From Apostichopus japonicus (taxonomy: Eukaryota; Echinodermata; Holothuroidea; Aspidochirotida; Stichopodidae): a stretch of 64,000 nt of DNA. The first letter of the stretch is position 1. Each line of letters begins with the position of its first letter. The position numbers and the translations under genes were made by a program. The notes under the pieces were generated by a model. That model was not told the origin of the DNA. It did no database searches and was given only the letters and a program-made list of their open reading frames with translations. Positions 12,456 through 25,175 of this stretch are shown one piece after another. Where the stretch lies: NCBI RefSeq assembly GCF_037975245.1, contig NC_092576.1, positions 6,430,001 to 6,494,000 of the forward strand. Direction: 5' to 3'.

Positions 12456-14929
12456 GGTATTTATGGTACAATGCACACCCCCCCCTCCCTTTTGTTTCTC
12501 AGTTAAATGTCAGATTGGTGGTAACTATGCCACCCTGTAAATGTTTTCAACATCTCTCTATCTAGCCCAACGGCAATTATGTTTGAATCCTATCAGATTG
12601 TTTCAATGCCCGGCTTCTATTGACTCTGAGGTCTGTAGCGGAAAGCCCTCAGCTTATCTACCAAATCCCATGTTTGGGTGTTAACAACTTCCTGTAGTAC
12701 TACAGGTTTCCGTTTTTAGCCCCTATAATTACAATATTACCTCTGTCATCGAATGTACACCTGTAGTCTCGGAGAATCCACAAAACTGATTAAATGTCAC
12801 CGGGATTAGATTTGAATAGCAAAAATCAAGACTTTTTATTTTTAACCGTGGCGGTGGTGGTGAATCGAGGAGAGAGATAGAGCGAGGCCTATATATTTGA
12901 AGACTTTACAAATGAGTGTAGTTACTCTTGAGGTGGCCCATTGGGAGAACACTGGGAACATGTTTTTAGTTTACTGGAACTCAATTGTAAGATCCATGGG
13001 GGCGATGCCCTCTATTTAGTTATCACATTCACTTTGGGGGGTTGGCTGAGGAATTTTTTGTCATCATTTAACAAAAAAACAAGAAAGGACTAAAAAAAAA
13101 AAGAAAAAAAAAAGGGGAATCAGGAGGATGTTTGCCTGCATGATTGCAAGCTGTGTTGTCGTTTGATCGCTAAGCGCTGCGGGGTTCCGAATTGTTGAAA
13201 AGAATAAGAAACTCGGATGCTGGGAATCTCAAGAAATCTGGAAATCGATAAATGTTTCTGGAGGAAATGTGTGCGGAAAATGTCTTGACTCTCTTGACGT
13301 CGTAATGTGTAGTACAATGAATCGAGCAATCCTTTTATTTGCATCATTCTCCAGTGTACGGCTGTGTCCTACTTTTCCCTATAAAGTGCAAGTCTTGTTA
13401 GTAAACTTCACAGACGGATCAGTAAAGTACTATTGCCTGAACTATAAGTTGTGTAATTTCGTCCAAGGTACTACTGAGGATATAGGGCAAAACTTGGGTT
13501 TTGAATTCACTGCAATTTGTAGTTTTAATCCGTAGAATTGCTCGGTAGATGCCTTGCAACTGCTTGCTGGTTTTACGATGGATTTGACGACGCCATATAA
13601 AATGACCAAATGCATGAGACGTTATTGACTCTTTAATCCTTGACTCTTTGTTAAATTCTGTAATTAGGTCAAAAGAGAGGTCATTACTCAGGATTTTCTC
13701 CTTTGTTGAAAGGAATTAACTTTCACCCTTGAATTTAAGTCCACTTTTTTTCCACCTTTTGTCGCAGATATGATTAATTGCAAGATTTAACTCTGGATCG
13801 GTTGCTGGCGATCTTGTCGTTTGTCACTGCTGGAATTGACTTATTTTTTTTTTTATAGCCCTCCTAATTGTCAAAATCAATTGTTTTCTTTTGTAATCTT
13901 TCAGAGATGGAAACAATGACCTATTGTACAAGTCAATGATATAACAAAGGGTTTGTTTTGACAGCCTTTCAATAGTTTAAGCTCCTATATTGTTCTCCCT
14001 GTATCCCTGTCAGTGAATAAGACAGTTTGTCACTACTCTGACAAGTAACCTACTGTAGGTCAGGATGCCACATTCAGCAGTTTGATTTTGATCTATGAAT
14101 GAAACTGTTATAAATTTGAAGGCTCTTAAAAAAGAAGATATGTGCTATCGTTGACATATATTATTAATTCAGTCGTTTAATTCGATCCATACAACTTGTG
14201 AAAGTTTGTCAAGGGTGTTTTGCATGTTAATGATCTAAAAATAAACATGAAGATGGCCTGAATTCTCGAACCAACAATATAAATATATATATCGTATCGG
14301 CGATTCTTTTAAGGTCTGCGATAAAATATTGATCCCCAAATTTGTCGAATATTGTCAAAAAGTGTTTACATTGATCTAGATTGCCTTTGTCCCGACCTAT
14401 GCAAGCACTAATAATTAATGTCGAGTTTTTAAAAATTTCTTTTATAGTCAACCACTACCAAAGGAAAGAAATTGTAACAAAGAATAATGACATAAAATTT
14501 GATATTTAAAGAAAAGAAAAGAAGTTGAAGAATGTTGAGAATCAAGTTTTGTTTGGGTTTTAATGATGGGAAACAGGTTATAAGTGGTCTTTGATATATC
14601 AGTGGCATTTCCAAATGAGTACTGACATCTGTGATGTCACGGGCGAGTTTTTTTTCTTCCTACTGTTGATTCTGGTATACGATGGTCGCTGGCGGGTGGC
14701 CAATTACAGAATGCGGTTCCTTTTGTTAGTATGACGCATCCAGTCGTTAGATAGATGGGCTCCAGTTGCCTTGAAATGTAATGGTATCAAGGACGACGGA
14801 CAGTTGCACCAAATCAAGCTGTTCGGAAATGTTGTCCATGAATTACATACTTGGTCTCTGCATGGACAGTCTGGAACTAATACTGCCATTGTTAAATTGG
14901 TTAAAGTCTGCGAATTTATATACTTTAGA

Positions 14930-15085
14930 AGGGAAGGTTTCAAAAAAGCCCTCTGAATTGATGAGGATAAATTATTCGTTGCTATAAGAACAATAAATTC
15001 CACAGAAGGGAAGATTTCAAAAGAGCCCTCTGAATCGATTAGGATAAATTATTCGTTGCTATAAGAATAATTAATTCCACAATAA
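14930..15085 (+). repeat. Tandem duplication, about 78-bp period
   Basis: Two adjacent copies (14930-15006 and 15007-15085) share GCCCTCTGAATNGAT, then GGATAAATTATTCGTTGCTA and TAAGAA, with only a few differences. They are recent enough to align by eye. The first copy overlaps small open frames on both strands, which I regard as chance. Confidence 0.85.
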
Positions 15086-15234
15086 TGCCATTAGTTAGTT
15101 AAAAAGTCTCATTTCAAACCATTTAATTAAATGTTAAAAAATTAGAAGAAATATCCGTTTTTACTCTTATAGTAGTACTACATATATATATGTGGCTTAT
15201 TAAAGTGTTTAAGTGATAAATTATATTTGAATAC

Positions 15235-15247
15235 AGTTCAAAGGTCA
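15235..15247 (+). promoter_or_regulatory. DR1 nuclear-receptor site, copy 1
   Basis: AGTTCA-A-AGGTCA: two direct half-sites with a one-base spacer, the class bound by HNF4, RXR heterodimers and COUP-TF. Sequence match only. Confidence 0.5.
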
Positions 15248-15434
15248 CATCTGTATACTTCCTTGACATCGTTAAAATGAGTTCCTTGTTTTCTCGTTAA
15301 TAATCAATTAATTAATCTTCAATAATTTTTCAATAACTCTCAATCTAGATGGTGTAATAGACTTTTAATAGTCTTGACTTTTCATGGTGCAGCAACATTT
15401 TAACTTTTTGAAAACTGTTTTGACATTTGAATAC

Positions 15435-15447
15435 AGTTCAAAGGTCA
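15435..15447 (+). promoter_or_regulatory. DR1 nuclear-receptor site, copy 2
   Basis: Identical to the site at 15235-15247 and exactly 200 bp downstream, inside the second copy of the direct repeat. Confidence 0.5.
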
Positions 15448-15501
15448 CATCTGTATACTTTCTTTGACATCGTTAAAATGAGTTCCTTGTTATCTTGTTA
15501 A

Positions 15502-18500
15502 AACGATCTCGGACACTCTATCTCCTTGTGGTGGTGTATCCTCAGAACCTAACCGAGTGTGACATTAAGCAAATGCCCGGGATGACGAGCTAGTTAGTGG
15601 GTTTTTATTTTCTTCTTTTGTCTGCGGAGGTCATTAACAGTGACAGAGGATACATGTCCTGGGTGGAGAGAATAGTTGGAATAGTTGCCACAGCGACCAA
15701 CCAAAACTGACTATGCTGCTCAGATAGATAGCCAGATGTGTCATGTGGACAGACACCTGGGTATAAAGGGAAAAAAACATGTCAAAGGTCAACGACTCCA
15801 GTGAAATATGAACCGATTAAACAAACAACCAGAAACATGAGAACTCAATTAAAAAGTTTGAGGTGGCACTGGCATGATTTAAGTTCATAAAGGTTCTTCT
15901 ACCCTCTCTGATCATGTGTTTTGTTTTCCTCTGAGATGAAGGAAGAAGTACGGTCAAGTTGTTCTGTCTGTGTTGGGATAGGATGACAATGTAGGCTGAC
16001 AGATTTTAAACAGGAATGTTATTGTCATGCGTTAGGAAGTGATGGAGACTGGATACATTCATAAATTTGTAAATTTATAGAGATTGTCTCGTGTGATAAG
16101 TTTAGACTCAATTGTTCAAGTTTATGTTAGGTTAGGGAGTGAGAATAGGATGATAATAATAGTATATAGGTTCTCTGTAGCCTAACACATTATTATGCCA
16201 TACCCATTTAATTTAATTCCTTGGTGATCAGAAAATATCTGCAAGCAGAGTGAGTTAATAGAAGGTGCATACAGAATGAGATTGAAAGTTGGAATACTGG
16301 AAAGTTGAAATATGCATTTTATTTTAGTATATAATTTAATAAAAAACATAGAAAAAAATATATATAAAACTAGTCTTTCTGTGTAGCCAGTCTACTTATT
16401 GACAGTAGATATGTCATTTACTTAAACATTCATGTGTGAAAGCTATACCAAACATTCAAACTGCCATAAAGTATGTGGTATTACTCTAATTCTTGCTATT
16501 GTTAGATTCATCTGTGTGTAATCCATGCAGTATTAATGTCATTCTCGCCAGTGTTAGATTCATCCGTGTGTTAAATCTATACTATACTAACAAAAGTGCA
16601 ACTGCCTCTCTACACACAGTCAGTTCAATAATCACCACCTATTTGAAGTTTCATATGTTGTTATCTATTTCCTTTGATATAACCTCATAAAAACCTGCGA
16701 AATCAATATTTTCATAAGTCTCAAGCGTTAACAATTTGGTAGTTTTATACTCACCTTGAATGAGAATATGACACAAAAGGACACAGCAGTGCATTGTGGG
16801 TAGGTTTGCCGCCGAGGTAGTCGCCAATTGCATTATCACCTGAGACCAGCGAGGTGTGGTGTGAAACCGAGTCGCTTTGTCCGGGCTACCTGGTGAAAAC
16901 AGAAATATTGTCTTGATGTTTTGATGTCGAGGTAATGAACACCGATATCAAAAATCTGTGAATTGTGTATACATGTTATTGTACTGTAGTGTTTGTTTTG
17001 TTACAGCTACTCCAGATAAAAGGGGATTTAACTAACTGGAAAAATCGGAAAGGAATTCAGTTTGTAGAGTTCTGAATATAGTATTTTCCAATATACTCAA
17101 AATGTCAAAGGGCAGGCAGCAGGGTGATTCGTTGTGCTGCAAGGTTAAAGAATTTATTAATTCTTTCTTCAAAAACGAGAGAAAAACAAAAGATAATTGT
17201 CTGCCTTATAATGTTACAATAGAGAATATATATAGTTTCATAACTCCTCTATAGGGCCCCTTAGGGAATCTTCGTTTATTTTTATTTATTTCTTTGTTTG
17301 AAGAGAATCGAAGAGTACCGAAAACGTGCAACTTGCAAGGCTATGGAGCAAACATGTTTTTGAAAATTTTTATTACCAATATGTGATCTTTGTCAATAGT
17401 GTACTGTATTACTACTGAACATGTCAGGGATTTTTACTCTGTGAGATTCGACCAAGAAGATGGCCTTATACTCTCGATTTCTTTACCGAAATTACCACAA
17501 AAAAGACCCAGAAAACCTAATAACTTAGAACATCCTTGATTATTGCAAAACAGAAAGTGGAAAGCAAAGAAAAAAAAAATCACAAGTTGGTTCATGAATT
17601 TGCTAATGGACGTCCCTCTGTCCAATGATGTCTGAAGCTTAAATTGTTTTCCATTGTTAGCGGGTCTGTTCTAACAATTTATTTAGTCCCAGTCTGTGGA
17701 ATTTCAAGAGCGCTCTAAGATGACTCTTTAGGTATCAAGAGGTGGAATGACTGTGAAGTTACCCAGTCTAGTAATAACTGACCTGCCAGACATTCTTTAT
17801 CAGAAATGTGCTGGTTTGGAAGAGCTGGATAGTGGCCTGGCTCTGTCACATGACCAGACGACAAGATAACCCCACATTTTTTTCCACAAGAGGAATGTCA
17901 ACAGCTTCTAAATAAATCTTAGGCTCTAATTGGCATGTTATCAGTTCTGATTTTTTTTAGGCCTTTTTTTGTGTGTGTCTATAGGGCCTGGCCTCCCCCC
18001 CCCCCCCATATAAGAATGACATCAATTATGTGTCATTAAAAATGAAGGCGATGAATTGGAGATCAACCACATTTTTGCATTCTGGTAGATTTATGGATGA
18101 ATTAAAAGTCCTGATAGATAAGGAATAGAAGGGTTGTTATCAGTCATGTTGGCTGAAGCGGTGATGACTTGCATTCAATCATTTACCTGACATTTACAGT
18201 TGATTCAGTTTGCCAGTGGTGTAATTATCCAGGAATGTGTTTGAACAAATAATATGTGTTTGTGGGTGGGGGTGGGGTGGGGGGATAGTTATGAGGGGAT
18301 AGTTGGTTAGGAGGGTGTTGATGGTTATGGGGAGGGGGGCAAGAGTGGAGTGGATCAGGAGTAGGATCCAGAGGGGTCCAAGGGCTTAGAGAGTACTTGA
18401 TAGGGTAGAGGTGGGAGGTAGATAGATGGGGTTGGAATAGACACTGTGTATTTTATTAGGGAGGGGGAAAATATGCAACATTTTGGTTTCAAATTCTGAA

Positions 18501-21500
18501 AGAACATGGTAACAGAGGGCAGTACATTAATAATCTGATTAGCAAAACATTCCTCATTTATACAATACCTAAATGATATGACTGGTAAAAAACTGCAGTG
18601 GAATAACTGAATGCCTCTTCCCTTCAGAGATCTCTGTACAAAGACTACAGAACTTGCTTTGTATGCTTGCAATGTAGTCAATTGTGAATACACTATGTTT
18701 GAACTAAGCTAGTACTTCTTGCCAGAGGCAATATATGTCATCAATAATGTCCCTGATGTAAGTGGTATTGTCCTACATATTTACAGAACTCACCACAAGG
18801 GATAATTGAGTTGGACAAAGTTAATTACCTCAAAATCCCTCTTGAACTGAAACAATTGATTTGTCCTGTCTCATAAATCATTCAACAAAATGCTGTATTT
18901 TTTTTCTTACCTGCTTTCCTGAAGCCATAAATTCATCAGAAGTTTCTCCCTTCTGCTTTACTCTACATTTGTAAACAGAGCAAAGTTATGTCTGTTGGTT
19001 TCTGTTGTTTGTGATACCTTGTAAATGGTGCAATTAAAATCCATATCAAGGGTATTGTGGTAGGCTATAAAAGCCTACATATGGTCAAATTTCCATGGTC
19101 ACCCTATTGTGATCAAGAACTTTTGCTTATCAGGTTGAATATTTATGGAGTATAAAGACATCCCAAAGGGGGGCTATTAAACAGAAGGAGTTGACCTATC
19201 TTCAAAACAATAGGGGTTCCTTGATGTTGGATATTGTACAGTAAGCCAGTTACAATATATATTAAGACTTTTTGAAGTCTTCAATTTTAATATTTGAAAA
19301 AGATTTGTGCAAAGTGAAAACTAAGAAGGCTGAAGTGCCTGGTTCACTCATACATAATTTTTGCAAGTTTCTACCTGAAATTGACAACATTTAAGAACAA
19401 AAAATATATCAATAAATATGTAATTAACAATAAAAATATATAAGAACCACAAAAGAAACAATAATCTACAACATTACATAAAAAACAAACACATTAAACA
19501 ATCAAAGTCGCTATATTTAAATTAAAATTTTGTTCCTGTCCCAAATTTCTATTGTACTCTTTTTTGTGACAGTAACATATCATGGGAAAGTGTCCAGAGT
19601 GACAAAGTTTGTCCATAAATTTATGAAGAGTCATACATAATTTCATCAACCGTTCTACAGGAAGTCCTGCTATTTTAAGATTGTTGCTGCCTTTAAAAAA
19701 ATTAATCTCATGGTACAAAAGGGGGAAGGGGAAAATTATGTAACATTTGTCTCCAGTGTATCAGGATTTTCAGAATCCTTTAATGAGTAGTAATTACCCA
19801 ACTATCAGGTGGGTACCCACCCCCTCTAAAAGTACCCACCCACCTAAAATATACCCCCTCTACCCATCAAGGTGGAAACAGATTTTTGTCAGAGGCTTAG
19901 ATGTAATTGCTTTAATGCAGTTTGGAGAAATCTCATCAATCTAAAATCCCATTGTATCCAAGATCCATTAGTTATTGCTGTTGCCATAATAGGGATTTAA
20001 ACAGATTGAAGTGGACCTTAAAATCTTGCCTCTCCCCCCCCCCCCCCTCCCCTCTCCAAATAAGTTCATCTGAATTTTAAGTCGTCTATAGTTGCATGGG
20101 GAGATAAATTCCTAGTGGGGGTTAGGTTATAATCTGATTTGAAAAGAAAATCCCAGACGGGTATATATAGTAGATTAGCACAGACAAGGCCACAGAAGCG
20201 GAAAAGTTTGTTCAACACTGCGTGGCATTTCAAAGCTGTTAATCAGATTGTGGGGAGCATCCAGGGAACTGGGCTCTTTAGCAGGGCCAATATTTATATA
20301 GAGGAGTTTATTACGTGATAAATCAAAATTGTGAGAGTCCATTTGCCACCTCGGTGGATGAAAAGTAAAATCAGAGGCGTTATTTGTTGTCTTGCAGATC
20401 TATGTATTGATCATCCCGACAAGTTCTGCTCACTAAGAAAGGTGTAAGCTCTGACAAGATAAGAATCTTGATTTAATATTCAAATTTGGGTTTAAGTTCT
20501 TGCAAATTTGAAGAAAAAGGGTGCAAAAATCCAAGCAAAGTGTAAAGTCAGCCTGGCAAGATGTTGAGATTTGTTTTGTGATATTATTTCTGTTTGAAAT
20601 GTAAATTGTAGGCCCTGTGTATTGATAGAATATATGAAGGAAACAAGAAGATTTGATTATAATCTCAGCTCACCTACATGTAAACAAAAAATAGGAGAAC
20701 TGTAGCAATGGCCTCATTTGAATATTTATGATTTATCCAGCCTATAATAATAAAAACAAAAAAGTGCCGGAGGTGAACTGTATAATATAGAACAGGGTTA
20801 ATGGTAATATGCAAATGAGCAATATCGCCAAGTAAGACTTTTTCATTCCTTGCAAAAGGGGCATGTAGATCTATCTATCTATCTATCTATTTATCTATCA
20901 ATATACAGTACAATTTTTGCATATTTTAAGAAGGTTACCTTTTTGAGACGAAAATGTAACAAATTTTGTGACACTGAAAAATCAGGATATGTGTGGAACA
21001 CACTGTAGCTGACACTGTGTGATGTAAGGCAATATGTAATTAGACCTTTACCATATAGGCATAGGGTGTACTGTAACCACAAATAGCTACAGTCTGTTCC
21101 CCATATGGACTAATTCGCTTGGAACATGTGTGTATGTCAGTTCATGAAACAAAATACAGCTTGATATTGCCGAAAGTGTAGGTCTACAGTACCTTTAATA
21201 GACTATTAATAGATATGATGTCATAATTAGCATCTACTGTAGGCCTGGTCTTACTTTAATACGATTCTGTCATTTGGGATCAATTCTGGTTCTCTCGCTA
21301 TCATCAAAACTCATCTTCATGTTAAGAAGTTATTTTGATCAATACATGATAGGACTATGCCCCCAGAGATGAGACGACATAACTCAATGTGTTATTCAGA
21401 ATCGTAAAATATAATAAGATCTGAGAACTTCCAGGCCAAAACCCCCGAAGGGATTAGGAGAGGGAATAAAATAATGCTGAAGTCAATGTGAAAGGCGTGT

Positions 21501-22530
21501 AATTGAATATTCCAAACATAGGATGTAGGCTATAGGGACTACCAGATGGTAGGATAGCATGTTAGCAGAGTTAAACTGCTATAGAGTTAAAAAACATGTC
21601 ATAAAAAACATGCTAAATAAGATTTAATTAATTTAGACACCGGTATGAGAGAGAATTTACTTGTTGAGTAATTTTTGGTTTCTTGTTGGAAGCAAAGAGA
21701 GCCTAGATGCAGTCAGGTTGGCCTATGTGTGTTTGTCTGTGACACTTGCTGTGTGTGTGCGTGCGTGTCTGTGACACTTGCTTGGGTCCGAGATTACTCA
21801 ACAATGGAGTGATCGATATTTGTCATATTACTTGCTAAAAGTGAATGTATTATAGTAAGGAAGATGTGCCCTTTTGCTTTTGGCAGAACTCAGGAATATT
21901 AATGAGGTTAAGGGGTCGAATGTAAACATCTTAAATACATTTGCAATAACTCCACAACCTTTTAATGTCGGATTGTTGCAGTATTGTTTGTTTGTCTTCA
22001 GTTTTAGAATAGAACTTCTTAAAGATCAATTTAATGATTGCTTAATCAATTTTGGAAAATTATAAATTAATCATCAATTTTGTATTTTTTTATGTTTTTT
22101 TTTATCATGCTCTCATATTGTTTCGAATAAATTGCATTTCATTACATTTATTTATTTGTTTCCTCGCAACTCTTACAAGAGAAAACAAAGAATACATGTA
22201 CAAATGAATTATTAATGAATTATTAATGAGCTGTGAAAGGAAGTTCATTAAAAATCCTGGCATGGACTTAACAATGTAACACTTTCCTATGTACAAAAAA
22301 AAACATTGACATCAGAAAAAAATTATAAATAATGAGAAAAGAACAAAGAATTTTTTGGATGCCCAAATTTGCTCCAAATTTCAATCTTGGCAAGATTTGG
22401 TTAAAAATAGCATTTTTCAGTTAGTTTTCCTTTGTTAAAATTAAGTCAATTCTGGTGACATTTCAAAGGCAGTTTGGTTTTAGCTTTCAACTCCCAAATC
22501 CTCTATAATTATGTAGATATCTAGAGAAGT
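15502..22530. other. Non-coding sequence, no supported gene
   Basis: No open frame exceeds 112 codons and none is recognisable. The block holds C tracts of 13 (17995-18007) and 14 (20034-20047), a GT/GG-rich stretch at 18250-18430, a TCTA microsatellite at 20870-20900, GT-rich repeats near 21750 and a TTAATGAAT tandem at about 22206-22230. Confidence 0.6.
20870..20900 (+). repeat. TCTA tetranucleotide microsatellite
   Basis: About seven TCTA units, the sixth imperfect (TTTA). Confidence 0.9.
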
Positions 22531-22534
22531 CTTG

Positions 22535-22896
22535 ATTTATATATACTGTGCATACATAGCCGTACGTGCATATGCTGTATTAAACTACGTCAGAGTTGCA
22601 GTTATTCTTGCCATCTAACAATACCCGAGTTTTACACTGGTCAGTCTTGGTGTCACAGATTTTTATTCAAATTCTAAATGGTAGACAATAAGTACTGATA
22701 TAGTAGTTGATTTATATAGATCTATATTAACTATATTGTGAATACATAGCCAGACGTACATATTCTGTATTATACTGTCAGAGTTGCACAGTTATTCTTG
22801 CCATCTAACAATACCTGGGATTTTACACCAGTCTTGGTGTCACAGATTTTTATTCAAATTGTAAATGGTAGACAATAAGTACTGATATAGTAGTTG
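22535..22896 (+). repeat. Tandem duplication, about 185-bp period
   Basis: Copy 1 (about 22535-22710) and copy 2 (about 22711-22896) share CATAGCC, GTCAGAGTTGCA, TTATTCTTGCCATCTAACAA, TTGGTGTCACAGATTTTTAT and ACAATAAGTACTGATATAG in the same order. They differ by scattered substitutions and small indels. Confidence 0.9.
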
Positions 22897-22899
22897 CCT

Positions 22900-24965
22900 G
22901 GGGATACCCTCTAGAGGGTTGAATGGGGTGGTTATGTCCAGGTCAAATATTTTACCTGCCAAACAAAAGCCTTGTGTATCAAATGTTATCCTGGACTATT
23001 TTAGGTCATAAATGGTGCCTAGCCATGTGATTTACCCACCCCCCCTCCCCTTCCATTGTCTATTCTGTGGAGGCTGATCCATTAGATAGGTCTACCCAAG
23101 AATGGCAAAGTTGTTAATAATACTGTATGTAATACTGCAGCTGTAATGCATACCTGGTATATATATATTTCCATTTATGAAATATTGTAAACTTAAGCTT
23201 TGGAGTATAAGTACTGACATTTGGTTTATATATACATGGGTTGAAAATGCAAGTCAGAAAATTACTGTAATTCAGAGAGAAAAATGAAAAATAGGAAGAA
23301 TTTACTATAATGAAACAATGTGAGACATGTATCAGTTTTGGTATTAAAGATGTTTTCAAGTTATCTCATCGAGGTATTTCTTGTTTTTTCTTGTTTTGTA
23401 GAAAAAGACGAAATTGGCTTTGTATTTAATCATCACAGAATGTGATACTATATGCGCTTATCGATTAAAATCAAAACTGAAATGATAAAATAAGATAACG
23501 GTATTAGTGGACTTTCATGATTGGTATCAGAAATTGTGATATCTGGATGAAAATATGTTTTATCCAATTTATGTAATTCATTGCAATCTTGTACATTTTA
23601 ACAAAATTATATAGTCACGATAAAAAGTGCCCTTTTAGGAACTTAAACAGTCAAAGTTGTGTAAACACTTAAAGTATGAATTATGACACATGTATCGATA
23701 CATGTAGCGATCAAGTAAACATGTAAAAGTGGTTTACATATAAATTCCAAGTTGGACTGCCTTTTGATTTGAATTTCATATTTCTGTCAACATGTCCTAT
23801 CAGTTGGGTTTGAAAAATGCATAACTGTCCAATTAGAGGCTCTTGAGCTAATGTTAGTTTCAATTCCTCCTGACAGTCTCAACAACTCCTCCCTAATACC
23901 TGCCAAACACCACAGCCAATGACAGGAAGAAGTTATCTATGTAGAGGTAACCTTGAGGTGTGAGACTTTTTGTTTACAAGGTCCATGATTTAGGACCAGT
24001 TTTAACCCCCTGTGATAGAAATAAACAATGACTCATGCTACTGCCATGTACAGTGTGTACACTCAACTGCAATGATCAGCAGCAGTATTGAGACTCCTAG
24101 CTACCCTGGCAACTTACTGTAAGAATTTGGGTATAAATTGTTCATTTAGTTCCAAGAATTTAGTTCCAAGTTCTTGAAATCCAGAATTTGTCAGTAATGT
24201 GACTGACTGAATAAGACTGGAGGTCATGGAGAAAAATACGAGATTGATTATTATTCATTCAACATAAATTTAACAGAGTATTTTGAGAGAGAGAAAAAAA
24301 AAATTACTTTTTATCAGCCAGATCTCATTCTTTGTGGAAGATCATCAGTTATAAAAGGCCTATCAATTCCCAAAATATGCTAGAAAGTTCAATAATGGTC
24401 ACTTATGCTCAGACATCAACAAGTGTGTTGCTATGTGTGGCCAGCCTTATTCTAGCAGTTTCTTCCATTAATTATTATTTAGGAGACATCTAGCCAAATT
24501 AGCCAGCTGTTTGAAGTAGTAAATACTCCTTGTAATTTATGAGAATATTCAGCAGAAATTTTACAAAAATGATCCCTTGTGTTCACAGAGCCTGTTGTAC
24601 CATATCCAAGGTACCATGGTTTTTGGTTTGTTGTATCCCTTAGTTAAAGAAGTTGCTATGGGATTACCATCAACTCAAAAAGGACTGAAAAGTTCAGTTG
24701 GTTGGTAAAGCAATTTAGGGCAAAATATAATCCTCAGGTCAATGGTTTGAGTCACTCTCTAGCCCAAAATTTCTTTGGTTGCTTTTCAAAATTTGTGCTA
24801 TAATTTGCCAGTCATCTTTTTTCTGTGTTCATTTAGATATAATATGATCTAAGGGTAAAAAACTCCAGGAAAGTACTCGCAAAAACTTGAATAAATTTGT
24901 TATTGTTATTTTGTTTTATTGATTGTTTTACTAAAATGTGGGGTCAATTCTTTGACCTATTAACA
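22900..24965. other. Non-coding sequence, nothing identified
   Basis: AT-rich sequence with only short chance open frames and a few homopolymers. I see no exon, RNA gene or structured repeat. Confidence 0.55.
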
Positions 24966-24969
24966 AATG

Positions 24970-25175
24970 AATATATATAACTGAAATTGTGAGTTGGAAA
25001 ATCCAGAATAGTGAAGAAACTTCCACTCTCCACCAGGACTATACCGGTTTCGAACCTCTGGACAAACAATCAGCATATTCCATAGCCTAGTGGCCTGGGT
25101 TCGAATCCAGGTGGAGGCTGGAAGTTTATTCACTGGTCTGGATTTTCCAACTCATTACAATTTCAATTATATTTA
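24970..25175. mobile_element. Fold-back element with tRNA-type A and B boxes
   Basis: The arms at about 24970-25060 and 25095-25175 are inverted copies of each other. They share GAGTTGGAAAATCCAG, GTGAA-AAACTTCCA, CCACC-GGA and TTCGAA-CC, with about 80% identity by eye. The right arm contains GGTTCGAATCC, a perfect pol III B box, and just before it TAGCCTAGTGG, which fits the A-box consensus TRGYNNANNGG. The two boxes are only about 4 bp apart, far closer than in a tRNA, so transcription as a tRNA is ruled out. The best reading is two tRNA-derived SINE fragments inserted or rearranged head to head. Confidence 0.65.

Larger units (their letters stand above)
9241..14929. other. Non-coding sequence, no supported gene
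   Basis: The largest open frames (10213-10527 on +, 10347-10745 on -) overlap the same G-rich stretch and match no family I know. The block also contains GA-rich tracts near 9778 and 11515, a CACCCTCAGTC-type minisatellite at 12395-12455, poly(A)-rich sequence at 13070-13115 and an AT microsatellite near 14283. A CTCF-core-like site is at 10561-10576. Confidence 0.6.
15225..15501 (+). repeat. 75-bp direct repeat, copies 200 bp apart
   Basis: Copies at 15225-15300 and 15425-15501 are about 93% identical by eye, differing by a few substitutions and one inserted T. Each contains the same 13-bp nuclear-receptor-type site. The sequence between them shows no matching copy. Confidence 0.9.

Noticed and set aside
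12913-12988. Short + frame ending FLVYWNSI, reminiscent of the conserved Tyr-Trp-Asn segment encoded by ephrin exon 1
   Set aside because: It is followed by GTAAGA, but that donor leaves the frame in phase 0 while exon 2 needs two leading bases (phase 2). No signal peptide precedes it. The match is probably chance.
25085-25112. tRNA gene based on perfect B box and adjacent A-box match
   Set aside because: The boxes are about 4 bp apart and no cloverleaf can form. It is a SINE-type remnant within an inverted repeat.
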